This document shows positions 49,486 to 57,668 of a stretch of 64,000 nucleotides of DNA, in pieces (position 1 is the stretch's first letter; each line of letters begins with the position of its first letter). The notes under the pieces are model-generated. The model had not been told where the DNA came from, searched no databases, and worked only from the letters and a program-made list of their open reading frames with translations. The DNA comes from JAJFFW01 sp963922595 (GTDB lineage Bacteria > Pseudomonadota > Alphaproteobacteria > Caulobacterales > Parvularculaceae). The translations under genes and the position numbers were made by a program. The stretch is from positions 35,129 through 99,128 of the forward strand of contig CAWUIM010000004.1 of the NCBI GenBank assembly GCA_963922595.1. The letters are read 5' to 3'.

Positions 49486-49968
49486 ATGAGCAAAACAGAA
49501 CGTGAAGAGCTAACAGAGGCTGTCCAAGACCTTTACAGCGTTTTTCGGTGCGCCCCGCCGACCACGATTGACGGCTGCCCGTGCTGTATTGAGAAAAAAC
49601 AAATCAACAAATTACTCCGTACACCGCTCTACGAATTAAAGTCCAGTCATCTCGGCGCCTACGCAAGTTGTCTCTTCCTGACCGTCGGCGACGTGTCTGA
49701 TTTTCGCTATTTCCTCCCCCGAATATTCGAGATCGCCAGCCTGGAAGATGAATATCCATCCCCGGAAATCGTTCTAGGAAAATTAAATCTCGCCAAATGG
49801 AATAAGTGGCGGCCAAAGGAGATGGAAGCCACGCATCAATTCATGAATTCTTGGCTGAAATTCCGGATCGCGCGAGAGGCGCTTGATACTTATTTTTATG
49901 CCAATGACATTGACGAATTAGTCTGCGGGATTGCACTCACAGGCGCCGATTTGGGTAAATATTTTTAG
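49486..49968 (+). CDS. CxCC-motif protein, probably truncated by an in-frame TAG
   Basis: A 160-aa reading frame of an unnamed family: GCPCCIEKKQINKLLRTPLY, YASCLFLTVGDVSDFRYFLP and RIFEIA are the distinct segments. It stops at TAG (49966-49968). The same frame then stays open for 50 further codons to TGA at 50119-50121, reading NRFWEYNPEQADRYLQFLES near its end, which looks like natural protein. I recall related proteins that end with a similar aromatic/charged helix. A premature stop is therefore likely, though readthrough or a sequencing error could explain it too. A TTG start at 49426 would add 20 residues. Confidence 0.55.
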   Translation: MSKTEREELTEAVQDLYSVFRCAPPTTIDGCPCCIEKKQINKLLRTPLYELKSSHLGAYASCLFLTVGDVSDFRYFLPRIFEIASLEDEYPSPEIVLGKLNLAKWNKWRPKEMEATHQFMNSWLKFRIAREALDTYFYANDIDELVCGIALTGADLGKYF

Positions 49969-50121
49969 CTTTTATCTTCGCACGATTCCGTCATCTGCGC
50001 GCTCTGTTCCTTAAACACTGACGACAAAACCGGAACACTTGAACTAGGAAATCGGTTCTGGGAGTACAATCCAGAGCAAGCGGATCGATATCTACAGTTT
50101 CTTGAAAGTAGCCGCCAATGA
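49969..50121 (+). pseudogene. severed C-terminal part of the CxCC-motif gene
   Basis: Fifty open codons follow the TAG of the upstream frame and remain in the same frame to TGA. The translation has ordinary amino-acid use, two cysteines (VICALC) and an amphipathic end. There is no separate start codon with a ribosome site in it. It is best read as the former C-terminus of the preceding gene, now disconnected by a single stop. Confidence 0.45.
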
Positions 50122-50166
50122 TCCTGCCGCGCCTGCAAATTCAAATCGACCCAACCCAATCCGCGC

Positions 50167-51045
50167 CTAAAACGTTCCCCGATTAATCACCCGGTCGCCG
50201 GGGCGGATTTCATGGGCTTCAATCGCCACGTCCGGATCAAAGGTCTTGTAGTAGGGCGTAAAGTCCTGCTGCGAGATACGGAAGAGATCGTCGAAACTGT
50301 CTATTACAAAATAGGTCTTCTGAAAATCGTCGACCATATATTTTGTGTTCAACACGCGCTCCAGATCGAACCCGATCCGGTTGGGCTTCGGACTCTCCAC
50401 TGAATAGAGCGTTTCATCTTTCGACGAGAGCATGCCGGCGCCGAAAGCGCGCAAGCCCTTGGGCGTGTTGATAAGGCCGAACTCCACAATATACCAATAG
50501 AGCCGGGCCAGCATTTTCTGAGCGTTATATTCAAGCGCCTTTGGTCCGCCCTCCCCATATTGGCGCATATAGTCCGCGAAGACAGGGTTTGAGAGCAACG
50601 GCACATGGCCGAAGAAATCGTGGAAAATGTCGGGCTCGACGAGATAATCAAGCTCGTCCGCGCCGCGCATCCACCAACTCACCGGAAAGCGCTTGTTAGC
50701 AAGATGCTCGAAAAAGACGTCATCCGGAATTAGTCCGGGTACGGCCACAAGCTTCCAGCCGGTCGCGGCGCCGAGCACTTTGTTTGCGTCTTCCAGCCGC
50801 GGGATCGCCTCGCTGGCGTTCAGGTCTTCCAGACCGTCGATAAATTCTTGGGCCGCGTAGCCGGGCAACAGCGCTTTCTGGCGATTATACAAAAAGCGCC
50901 ACCGCGCCTGCTCTTCCTCGGTGTAACGCTCATAAGGCTGCTCGATCGTGTAATCAGTCCGCATGTTTTCGTAGTCGCCGCGCAAGGCGTGCGTCGTGTT
51001 TGCGGCGAAGGGATTGGCGGGCGGGGTCTGATTGGGTGTTTCCAT
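50167..51045 (-). CDS. phhA: Phenylalanine 4-monooxygenase
   Basis: A 292-aa non-haem iron, tetrahydrobiopterin-dependent hydroxylase that turns phenylalanine into tyrosine. The iron ligands are visible in EPDIFHDFFGHVPLL (two His) and WYIVEFGL (Glu). The C-terminal region DSFDDLFRISQQDFTPYY also fits. The length is typical of the bacterial single-domain form. It is divergent from an Lrp/AsnC-type gene, which is the usual regulator of phhA. Confidence 0.97.
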   Translation of the reverse strand: METPNQTPPANPFAANTTHALRGDYENMRTDYTIEQPYERYTEEEQARWRFLYNRQKALLPGYAAQEFIDGLEDLNASEAIPRLEDANKVLGAATGWKLVAVPGLIPDDVFFEHLANKRFPVSWWMRGADELDYLVEPDIFHDFFGHVPLLSNPVFADYMRQYGEGGPKALEYNAQKMLARLYWYIVEFGLINTPKGLRAFGAGMLSSKDETLYSVESPKPNRIGFDLERVLNTKYMVDDFQKTYFVIDSFDDLFRISQQDFTPYYKTFDPDVAIEAHEIRPGDRVINRGTF

Positions 51046-51155
51046 GGCGACAGCTTAGGCGGCATTGAAATGAATTTCTTGTCATTTTTTGTATATTTTG
51101 GAGTGTATTCAGGAAATTATTGCGCCAATTAGAAAATTTATGGAAAATTATACAC
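51046..51155. promoter_or_regulatory. phhA/Lrp divergent promoter region
   Basis: A 110-bp AT-rich spacer. AATTTC and GAAATT form an inverted pair about 40 bases apart, and AGAAAATTTATGGAAAATTA carries two near-direct repeats of GAAAATT just before the Lrp gene. Lrp-family octamers bind such AT-rich, loosely repeated DNA, so autoregulation with control of phhA is probable. Confidence 0.4.
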
Positions 51156-51611
51156 ATGCTTGATGTTACAGACCGGAAACTTGTGGGCCTTCTCCAACAG
51201 GACGGACGCCTCACCAACGCGGAACTCGCTGAACAGGTTGGCCTGTCGCAGTCAGCCTGCCATCGCCGCGTGAAGCGTCTGGAAGATACGGGCGTCATTT
51301 CCGGCTATGGCGCCTTCGTCGATCGCAAACGCGTCGGCCTCAATGTACTTGGCTACGTCTCGGTCAAAATGGAAAGCCACTCAGAAGATCTGCTGGACAA
51401 GTTCACACGCGGCGTTGAAGCGATTGATGAAATCGTCGCCTGTTACGCGATCTCCGGCGGCGGCGATTATCTGTTGAAAGTGGTTGCGGCGGATATGGAC
51501 GCTTATGCGGACGTGGCGCTGAAGAAGTTGATGCGCCTGCCGGGCGTCAAGGATTCAACGACGAACTTTGTTCTGTCTACTGTGAAACTTGATCCAGCCT
51601 GGCCGATCTAA
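51156..51611 (+). CDS. Lrp/AsnC-family regulator
   Basis: A 151-aa transcription factor. The N-terminal helix-turn-helix is LDVTDRKLVGLLQQDGRLTN, with LAEQVGLSQSACHRRVKRLE. The RAM ligand domain follows, ending PGVKDSTTNFVLSTVKL. ATG at 51156 is chosen; a TTG twelve codons upstream would add a tail with no homology. Its position opposite phhA points to control of phenylalanine catabolism, possibly with phenylalanine or tyrosine as effector. Confidence 0.92.
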   Translation: MLDVTDRKLVGLLQQDGRLTNAELAEQVGLSQSACHRRVKRLEDTGVISGYGAFVDRKRVGLNVLGYVSVKMESHSEDLLDKFTRGVEAIDEIVACYAISGGGDYLLKVVAADMDAYADVALKKLMRLPGVKDSTTNFVLSTVKLDPAWPI

Positions 51612-52003
51612 TCCATCATCGGCGGTCGCAACCGCTCACCCCGGTTTCGATAGGCTTTAATCTCGATGAAATAACCGTCGGGATCGCGCAGATACATTTT
51701 CGCCTCACCCCGGGCTTCGTTGATCGCCGGCGCTGAAATGAATTCTGCGTCAAGCGCGATCAGTCGGTCACGCTGTTGTTCCCACCCCGCCCAGGGCAAT
51801 GCGGCGCCGAAATGAAAGTCGCGGCGCGCCTGCGTGTCTGCGATCGCCGTCCCTTGATGCAACGTCAACTGCATTCCATAGAGCCAGATATCGATCCAGT
51901 CGTCCGTTACGCGACCTGTTTCAGCGCCAAGAACAAACTCGTAAAATCGCCGTGATCTTTCCAGGTTCGAAACTGGCAACGACAGATGAGATATAAAGTC
52001 CAC
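51608..52003 (-). CDS. VOC-superfamily (glyoxalase/dioxygenase-like) protein
   Basis: A 131-aa vicinal-oxygen-chelate protein: HLSLPVSNLERSRRFYEFVL starts the first beta-alpha-beta module and YLRDPDGYFIEIKAYR closes the second. The metal-ligand positions His (HLS) and Glu (FIEI) are kept. Glyoxalase, fosfomycin-resistance and dioxygenase functions share this fold, and the reaction cannot be fixed. It converges with the Lrp gene (four-base overlap) and is four bases from the DksA-type gene. Confidence 0.85.
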   Translation of the reverse strand: MDFISHLSLPVSNLERSRRFYEFVLGAETGRVTDDWIDIWLYGMQLTLHQGTAIADTQARRDFHFGAALPWAGWEQQRDRLIALDAEFISAPAINEARGEAKMYLRDPDGYFIEIKAYRNRGERLRPPMMD

Positions 52004-52006
52004 GCC

Positions 52007-52354
52007 TTATCCTCCGCTCGCACAACGCACGCAGAGCTCCGCTGCAGGATCGATCTCAAGGCGCTTTTGCGCAATCGCCTCGCCGCAATCGGCGCACCAC
52101 CCGAATTCGCCCTCATCAATCCGCGCCAAGGCGGCGGCGAGACGTTTTAACTCCGCTGTGCGGCGCGCCTCTTGCGCCTTCGCCATCGCCTGTTGCTGCA
52201 AGGCGTCCTGACGCGACAAGCGGCCCATAACCTGCTGATCAAGTTCGACAGCCTTGCGCGCGTCGGCTGCGCCGTCGGAGAGATTTTGCAACTCGTCCTT
52301 ACGGGCATTCAAAAGCGCGCGAAATTGCTCGACATTATCTGCATCTAGGGGCAA
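52007..52354 (-). CDS. DksA/TraR-type zinc-finger protein
   Basis: A 115-aa protein with a coiled-coil first half (EQFRALLNARKDELQNLSDG) and a C-terminal four-cysteine zinc finger: CADCGEAIAQKRLEIDPAAE then CVRC. It is shorter than DksA (about 150 aa) and resembles the TraR/YbiI-like group that can enter the RNA polymerase secondary channel. The DxxDA tip motif of DksA is not apparent, so a ppGpp-type role is uncertain. It overlaps the GST-like gene by ten bases. Confidence 0.85.
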   Translation of the reverse strand: MPLDADNVEQFRALLNARKDELQNLSDGAADARKAVELDQQVMGRLSRQDALQQQAMAKAQEARRTAELKRLAAALARIDEGEFGWCADCGEAIAQKRLEIDPAAELCVRCASGG

Positions 52355-53001
52355 TAGCGTCGCCTCAGATAATCACAAATCTTCGCTGACCCCGTTTCGG
52401 TCTCGCCCGTATTCGGATCAAACAGCACAGGCTCGGCCAACTCTTCTTTAGTGCGCGAGAACCAGAGATACTCGATTTCCATGACGCATAAGAGTTCCTT
52501 GGCAAGGCGCGCGCCCGGATTGCGCTCGGCGGCGTAGAATTCAAGCGGCTGTTCGGGCGGCGATGACTTGCGCATAAACGTCCCGCTCATGAACCGCACC
52601 AGCACTGCAAATTGCGACGTAATCAAATTGATCGGCCCCAGCAAATGAATCAAAGGCCGGCCCTTGCCGCCGTAAGTGCGGTGCAAATATTTGGCGATGT
52701 CGGCGCTCTCATAAAGACGCAGATCATTGTTTGGATCGATCATGTAGGGGAACTGCGCTTTGCCGCCCTCTTCTTTCACGCTTGGGCGGAAACGGGCCCC
52801 GCCTTTGGGGCAAGGCCGCACCAGCGCGGGCGTCCCGGTCTCGGAAACCGCTTCGCGCGCGATCCGGCAAAAAGGGCAGCCCTCAAATTCATAGAGGATG
52901 ATCGGCTCGCGAACGTCAGCAGCTTGCGCGCCCGCCCCTGCGCCGAAGCGCAAAACCGACGCCAGACTTGAGAGCATCAAATTCAGCGCATTGATCACCA
53001 T
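52345..53001 (-). CDS. glutathione S-transferase/glutaredoxin-like protein
   Basis: A 218-aa protein with two thioredoxin-like modules. The first starts at about residue 33 with LYEFEGCPFCRIAREAVSET, keeping the CPFC redox pair. A SADIAKYLHRTYG segment, typical of the GST N-terminal domain, follows. The second module reuses the pattern (LLCVMEIEYLWFSRTK and ICDYLRRRY). The N-terminal 25 residues are hydrophobic and may anchor it. The substrate is unknown. Confidence 0.8.
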   Translation of the reverse strand: MVINALNLMLSSLASVLRFGAGAGAQAADVREPIILYEFEGCPFCRIAREAVSETGTPALVRPCPKGGARFRPSVKEEGGKAQFPYMIDPNNDLRLYESADIAKYLHRTYGGKGRPLIHLLGPINLITSQFAVLVRFMSGTFMRKSSPPEQPLEFYAAERNPGARLAKELLCVMEIEYLWFSRTKEELAEPVLFDPNTGETETGSAKICDYLRRRYCP

Positions 53002-53051
53002 AGAAACTCCACGTCATTCAGCATGCGCCCTACCTCACTGACAGGCTTCGC

Positions 53052-53513
53052 TCACGCCTGCTTTTCCCATCGCCCGCTTTCGGATTGCTTCCAATAGGTT
53101 ACATCATGGCCTGCGTCCTTGGCGGCGGTCCAGAAGGTACGCGCGTCAGCGACAGCGGCGTCATCCTGACCGTCGAAAATCGTCACGCAACGGACAAATC
53201 GCTCAAGGCCTTCAGTTGATTGCGCGGCGCCGTCCACCAGGAAAACGATATCGGCGTCGTTAGGCGTCGCATCGCCTTCGGTAAGCCAGATCGGCTGGCG
53301 CGCGCTCATGGCGTCGTCCGTGGCGCCTGCGCCATGCGGCAGGAACGTCTCATCGCGATAGGTCCATAGGTGCGTATCGAGCGCCTCCACCCGGTCGCGC
53401 GATCCTGCCCGGACCACCGCTTTCCAACCTTTGAGGAGCGTCTTTTCCAAGAGATCGGGAAGCACGGTTTCAAGGCGAGCCCGCTCCAGATGATAGAAGA
53501 GAATCTCGGTCAT
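53052..53513 (-). CDS. holC: DNA polymerase III chi subunit
   Basis: A 153-aa HolC protein, which links the clamp loader to single-strand DNA-binding protein. Segments seen are ILFYHLERARLETVLPDLLE, GWKAVVRAGSRDRVEALD, LWTYRDETFLPHG and AQSTEGLERFVRCVTIFDG. ATG at 53513 is preferred over a start five codons upstream (53528). pepA lies about 2 kb away on the same strand; holC and pepA are often neighbours in proteobacteria. Confidence 0.9.
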   Translation of the reverse strand: MTEILFYHLERARLETVLPDLLEKTLLKGWKAVVRAGSRDRVEALDTHLWTYRDETFLPHGAGATDDAMSARQPIWLTEGDATPNDADIVFLVDGAAQSTEGLERFVRCVTIFDGQDDAAVADARTFWTAAKDAGHDVTYWKQSESGRWEKQA

Positions 53514-53541
53514 TGAGGCGACCGGCAATACGATCGCGCCG

Positions 53542-54456
53542 TCACGCCGCCTCCTTCAGATAGCGATAAGCGATCCCAGACGCCGCAACCCAAATCGCCG
53601 TCGACACGATCGTCATCACATAGGTCGCCGCCGCATAGAGCCACCCGGCCGGTTTGGAGAGGTCATAAAGCGCGATCTGGGCGTCAATCATGCGTTTTTC
53701 GATCTCCGCCGCGGCGCCAGGATCGTCGACAGTCTGGATCAACTGATACATGTCCGCGAAATAGCCGGGCATAGATACGCCCACGAATAACAGAAGGAAA
53801 AGCGCCATCACCACCATGATGACGATCCAGAAAAAGAACAGGCCGAAAAACGATCCTTTCGTCATCGCCCACGATTGAGCGATCCCAAGCGTTTTTCCAT
53901 CAACGCCCGCGGCATACACCAAGGACATGCGCACGAGGAACCAAACCATTCCGCCGAAGAAAACGAGCATCGCGACGCCCGAAAGCACGCCGGCGATCGT
54001 CCCGCCCGCAAGACTGCTGACGGCTGTGATCGCGAAGACCGCGACGGCGCCCACCAGATAGATGATCATTACCAGGATTATCAATAAGATAAACGCAACG
54101 AGTACGCGCAGCTCGTCGCCGCCATAGCGCAGATAAAACGGCAAGGACGGCGTTTCGCCGCGCACGATTGAGCGCAACAGGCCGGCGATCATCATCGGAA
54201 AGGCGATCGCCATCACAAGATAGAGCGCGCCGATGCTCGGGAGCATGTCGGAAAATTGCGCCAGGATCAGCGACGGGTCGGCGCCCTCCGCTTCGAGGTC
54301 AATCATGGCGCGCTGCGCCTCGACCATCTTCGGCGTAAAGTAAAGCTGCGCGGCCATCATCAGCGCCGCCGGCGCCCACAGAATTTTTACGATCGTCGGG
54401 GCCCGTGAGATAAAATAGCCGAAGCTTGACCCGATCGCTTTAAATGCTGGAAACAT
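53542..54456 (-). CDS. polytopic membrane protein of unknown function
   Basis: A 304-aa protein with about six membrane helices, among them PSIGALYLVMAIAFPMMIAG, VLVAFILLIILVMIIYLVGA, VAMLVFFGGMVWFLVRMSL and FFLFWI-like segments near residue 230. The pattern of a loosely conserved glycerophosphoryl-diester or DUF-type membrane protein with a YCIL-like bundle is possible, but no family is named. ATG at 54456 is taken; GTG at 54468 is an alternative. It is separated from holC by 28 bases. Confidence 0.7.
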   Translation of the reverse strand: MFPAFKAIGSSFGYFISRAPTIVKILWAPAALMMAAQLYFTPKMVEAQRAMIDLEAEGADPSLILAQFSDMLPSIGALYLVMAIAFPMMIAGLLRSIVRGETPSLPFYLRYGGDELRVLVAFILLIILVMIIYLVGAVAVFAITAVSSLAGGTIAGVLSGVAMLVFFGGMVWFLVRMSLVYAAGVDGKTLGIAQSWAMTKGSFFGLFFFWIVIMVVMALFLLLFVGVSMPGYFADMYQLIQTVDDPGAAAEIEKRMIDAQIALYDLSKPAGWLYAAATYVMTIVSTAIWVAASGIAYRYLKEAA

Positions 54457-54602
54457 GAACCGCCCCACTCTTCACTTTTCTCGGTTTTAACAGAGATTTG
54501 CCAATGCGAACAGGGAGTGCGAACAGGGAGCGCGAACGAAGAGCGCGAAACCAACGCCCTCGCAGATTGCATCCATGAGCCGGATCAGGCGATGAACGCG
54601 CT

Positions 54603-55061
54603 ATGGAAACGATTGTAACCTCACAAACAATCAGCGAAGTCATTCAACTCGCCGTTGCGCCGGTTTTTCTTCTTGTCGCCGTTGGGTCGTTTCTTAATGT
54701 TATGACGCAGCGCCTCGCCCGCGTCGTCGACCGGGCCCGGGCGCTTGAGGCGATTATTATTGCGGACACGGAAGACGCGGAACATGCCATGCGCCGCGAG
54801 GAACTTTCAGCGCTCGATAAAAGAATGACCTATGCGCAGCGCGCGATCACCTTTAGCGCGATCGCGGCGCTCTTGATCGCGTTCCTGGTAGCGCTCATTT
54901 TCCTGAGCGACCTCGCCGGGTTTAACACCGCACAACTCATCGCGGTGCTCTTCATTCTCTCCATGAGCGCCGTGACCACGAGCCTGTGCTTTTTCCTGGC
55001 GGAGGTGGCGGTGGCGACACGCACGTTGCGGGTGCGCGCTGAATTGCTGGCTCAAAAATAA
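54603..55061 (+). CDS. DUF2721 membrane protein
   Basis: A 152-aa protein matching DUF2721: IQLAVAPVFLLVAVGSFLNV is the first membrane helix, followed by the hallmark MTQRLARVVDRARALE. Two more helices (FSAIAALLIAFLVALIFL and LIAVLFILSMSAVTTSLCFF) and a basic end follow. The family is widespread in bacteria with no known role. It converges with the DUF1499 gene, 20 bases apart. Confidence 0.9.
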   Translation: METIVTSQTISEVIQLAVAPVFLLVAVGSFLNVMTQRLARVVDRARALEAIIIADTEDAEHAMRREELSALDKRMTYAQRAITFSAIAALLIAFLVALIFLSDLAGFNTAQLIAVLFILSMSAVTTSLCFFLAEVAVATRTLRVRAELLAQK

Positions 55062-55081
55062 TCGAGGGGCGGCGTTATGCA

Positions 55082-55516
55082 CTATTCCGCAAGGGCGGCG
55101 CGCAACGCCTCGATGCGCTTTCGGTTGGCGCCGAGATCGCTGCGCCCCACGCGCGAGGCCGAGCGCACATGCGCGGCCTCGGCGCCTTTGCGAAATTCCA
55201 CATCATCGACGAAACCAAACACGGACGATGTGAACGTCGCCGCGATATAGTCGTCGGTTTCCGCAACGATTTCTCCGCCGAGGCTCGATACGGCGCCCGG
55301 CAAGCGATCCCAAGCCGCCAGCGGCAAGGGCGCAATGGCGTGATCGTCGCCCGTTCCGCTTTCGCTGCGCACGCAATTCGGCTTGTCAGGACAGGGTGCG
55401 AGCGCGCCGCCGACAATCCCGCTCGCGTCGCCGGCCTTTGATTTCTGACCGAGACAAAAAAATCCGCCAACGATGAGCGCCACCGCTGCGGCGACGATCA
55501 GCAGAATGATTCTCAT
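55082..55516 (-). CDS. DUF1499 membrane-anchored protein
   Basis: A 144-aa protein with an N-terminal membrane helix (ILLIVAAAVALIVGGFFCLG) and the DUF1499 signature CPDKPNCVRSESGTGDDHAI, followed by YIAATFTSSVFGFVDDVEF. Members are small periplasm-facing proteins of unknown function. It ends at a cluster of Arg/Glu (RKRIEALRAALAE). It is six bases from the end of pepA on the same strand, so it is probably expressed after pepA. Confidence 0.87.
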   Translation of the reverse strand: MRIILLIVAAAVALIVGGFFCLGQKSKAGDASGIVGGALAPCPDKPNCVRSESGTGDDHAIAPLPLAAWDRLPGAVSSLGGEIVAETDDYIAATFTSSVFGFVDDVEFRKGAEAAHVRSASRVGRSDLGANRKRIEALRAALAE

Positions 55517-55522
55517 TGATCC

Positions 55523-57013
55523 TTACCCCTCGTAATTATCTTTCACAAACCGGTCGAGGACGCGCACGCCGAAGCCGGTGCCCCCCTTCGGATTTGTCGG
55601 TTTCTCTTTCGTGGTCCACGCCATGCCGGCGATATCAAGATGCGCCCAAGCCTGGTCCTCTTTCACGAAATTGCCGATGAACGCCGCCGCTGTCGACGAC
55701 CCGCCTTCGCGCCCGCCGATATTTTTCATGTCGGCGATATCTGACTTGATCATATCGTAGTGGGCTTTGGTGAGCGGCATGCGCCATAGCTTGTCGCCGG
55801 TGGTCTCGCCTGCGGCGGACAGTTGCGCTGCAAGATCGTCGTCTGTGGTGAACATGCCGCCGAACTCGTGCGCGAGCGAGATAATGATCGCGCCGGTGAG
55901 CGTCGCCAGGTCCACCACCACCTTCGGCTTGTAGGTCTCCTGCGTCCACCAGATAGCGTCCGCCAGAACCAGCCGGCCTTCCGCGTCGGTGTTCAGAATT
56001 TCAATCGTCTTGCCCGACATGGCGGTGACAACATCGCCGGGACGCTGCGCGTTTCCGTCAGGCATGTTTTCAACAAGCCCGATAATCCCGACAACATTCG
56101 CTTTCGCCTTTCGCCCAGCGAGTGCGGCCATGGCGCCGGTGACAGCGCCGGCGCCGCCCATATCCCACTTCATGTCTTCCATGCCGGGGCCGGGCTTCAG
56201 CGAAATGCCGCCCGTATCGAACGTGACGCCTTTGCCCACAAACGCTACTGGCTTGTCGGTTTTCTTGCCACCCATCCATTCCATGGCGACAAGCTTCGAT
56301 TCACGGATCGAGCCTTGCCCGACGCCAAGAAGCGAGCCCATGCCAAGCTTCTTCATTTCTTTCTCGCCGAGCACTTTCACTTTCACGCCGAGGCTTTCGA
56401 GCTCCTGGCATCGCTTGGCGAAACTCTCCGGATAAAGAATATTCGCCGGCTCCGAAACAAGATCGCGCGTTAGGAATATGCCGTCCGCTACTTTTTCAAG
56501 ATCGGCGAAGATCGATTTCGCTGAAGAAGACGGCGTGTGAACGCTGAGCTTGGCGAGCACCGGTTTTTGATCTTTTTCGAGCGTCGTGCGGTAGACGTCG
56601 AAGCGATAGGTCCGCAGAAGCGCGCCGAGCGCCATATGTGCGGCGAGGTGACCGACGCTGTCGCTCGGCGTTGAGAATTCTTCCAGCGCAATCGCCGCCG
56701 ATTTCTCACGCGTCTTTAAGAGCCGGCCAATGGCGCCGCCGCCGAGCGCTTCCGCGTCGAGCAAAGTGAACTTGTCCGCTTTGCCGGCGCCCGCAAGCAC
56801 GACACGTGAGGCGGACAGGCCTTCAGGCGCGATAATCTCCAGGAATTGGTCCTTGCGGCCCGAAAAACCACCGGTCTTGGCGGCTTTCGCAAGCGCGCCC
56901 TTGCTCGCCTCATCCAACGCATCAAAAGCGTCGCCGAAACTGTCGCCGTCGAAACACGGAACAATAATAGCGCCTGATTTCGGCAATGCGGCTTTGGAAA
57001 AAGTGACCTTCAT
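55523..57013 (-). CDS. pepA: Leucyl aminopeptidase (M17)
   Basis: A 496-aa M17 aminopeptidase. The dimetal site shows in KGVTFDTGGISLKPGPGMED, MKWDMGGAGAVTGAM and the hallmark NTDAEGRLVLADA. The C-terminal IGNFVKEDQAWAHLDIAGMA is also characteristic. The length is typical. E. coli PepA also binds DNA in Xer recombination, but nothing here says so. The 181-bp spacer to the next gene (57014-57194) shows only weak promoter-like AT steps. Confidence 0.97.
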   Translation of the reverse strand: MKVTFSKAALPKSGAIIVPCFDGDSFGDAFDALDEASKGALAKAAKTGGFSGRKDQFLEIIAPEGLSASRVVLAGAGKADKFTLLDAEALGGGAIGRLLKTREKSAAIALEEFSTPSDSVGHLAAHMALGALLRTYRFDVYRTTLEKDQKPVLAKLSVHTPSSSAKSIFADLEKVADGIFLTRDLVSEPANILYPESFAKRCQELESLGVKVKVLGEKEMKKLGMGSLLGVGQGSIRESKLVAMEWMGGKKTDKPVAFVGKGVTFDTGGISLKPGPGMEDMKWDMGGAGAVTGAMAALAGRKAKANVVGIIGLVENMPDGNAQRPGDVVTAMSGKTIEILNTDAEGRLVLADAIWWTQETYKPKVVVDLATLTGAIIISLAHEFGGMFTTDDDLAAQLSAAGETTGDKLWRMPLTKAHYDMIKSDIADMKNIGGREGGSSTAAAFIGNFVKEDQAWAHLDIAGMAWTTKEKPTNPKGGTGFGVRVLDRFVKDNYEG

Positions 57014-57194
57014 GGAAACCCCTTATCTGATGGCGGCGAAGAGATGCGGCGGCGGCCCTGACCGGGCGCGGCGCAATGTTGCGGAAAAAAACGTCGTACG
57101 GCGATCGACCACAGGGCGCAAGCGCCTGATTTTCCAATTCGCGCCCTTGTGTGCTAGGGAATATTGGGGCCATCGTAGTGTTGGGGGCGCGCCA

Positions 57195-57578
57195 ATGACA
57201 AATGAAACAATAAAAGAGACGGCCGATATCGATCCGTATCGTATCGCGGCGTCGAATTTACCGCCGGAACGCCCGGCGATCGACGAAACGAGCCGTCTGA
57301 AAGAAGTCGTCGTGATCGTCCGCGAGGATGAGGACGAAGAGGAAGACGCAACGGACGGGCCCATTGGTGATGCGATAAAGCCGATCGCCGGCGCCGCCGC
57401 CGACAAACTCAAGAGCGAGGCCACGGGCCTGGTCAACAGAACGCTCATTTTGTTATTTGCCGCCGCGGCGTTCCTCGTTATTCTGTTTGCGTTATTGTTA
57501 GCGAGCGGGTCCGGCGGCGACAGCGTCGTTTATTGCCGCGATTTGCCGGACTGGAATCAAACGGCGGACTGCCTCTGA
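57195..57578 (+). CDS. acidic single-pass membrane protein of unknown function
   Basis: A 127-aa protein. The first half is charged, with a strongly acidic run (REDEDEEEDATDG, residues about 43-55). A membrane helix follows (LILLFAAAAFLVILFALLLA), then a short tail with two cysteines (VYCRDLPDW and TADCL). ATG at 57195 follows a weak GGGGGC. No family is recognised. It is 90 bases upstream of lptF on the same strand, with a hairpin in between. Confidence 0.6.
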   Translation: MTNETIKETADIDPYRIAASNLPPERPAIDETSRLKEVVVIVREDEDEEEDATDGPIGDAIKPIAGAAADKLKSEATGLVNRTLILLFAAAAFLVILFALLLASGSGGDSVVYCRDLPDWNQTADCL

Positions 57579-57611
57579 ACCCTCCGCGTTCGGACGCCGA
57601 AACTTTCGGCC

Positions 57612-57644
57612 GGCGGCGCGCTTTTTTCGGCGGGTCGCGCCGCC
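57612..57644 (+). repeat. 9-bp perfect hairpin in the lptF leader
   Basis: GGCGGCGCG (57612-57620) and CGCGCCGCC (57636-57644) pair around 15 bases that include a T-run. It lies 24 bases before the lptF start. A stable stem here could end transcription of the upstream gene weakly or affect lptF translation. No T-run follows the second arm. Confidence 0.4.
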
Positions 57645-57668
57645 ATGTGAGGGACACAGACGCTTAAA

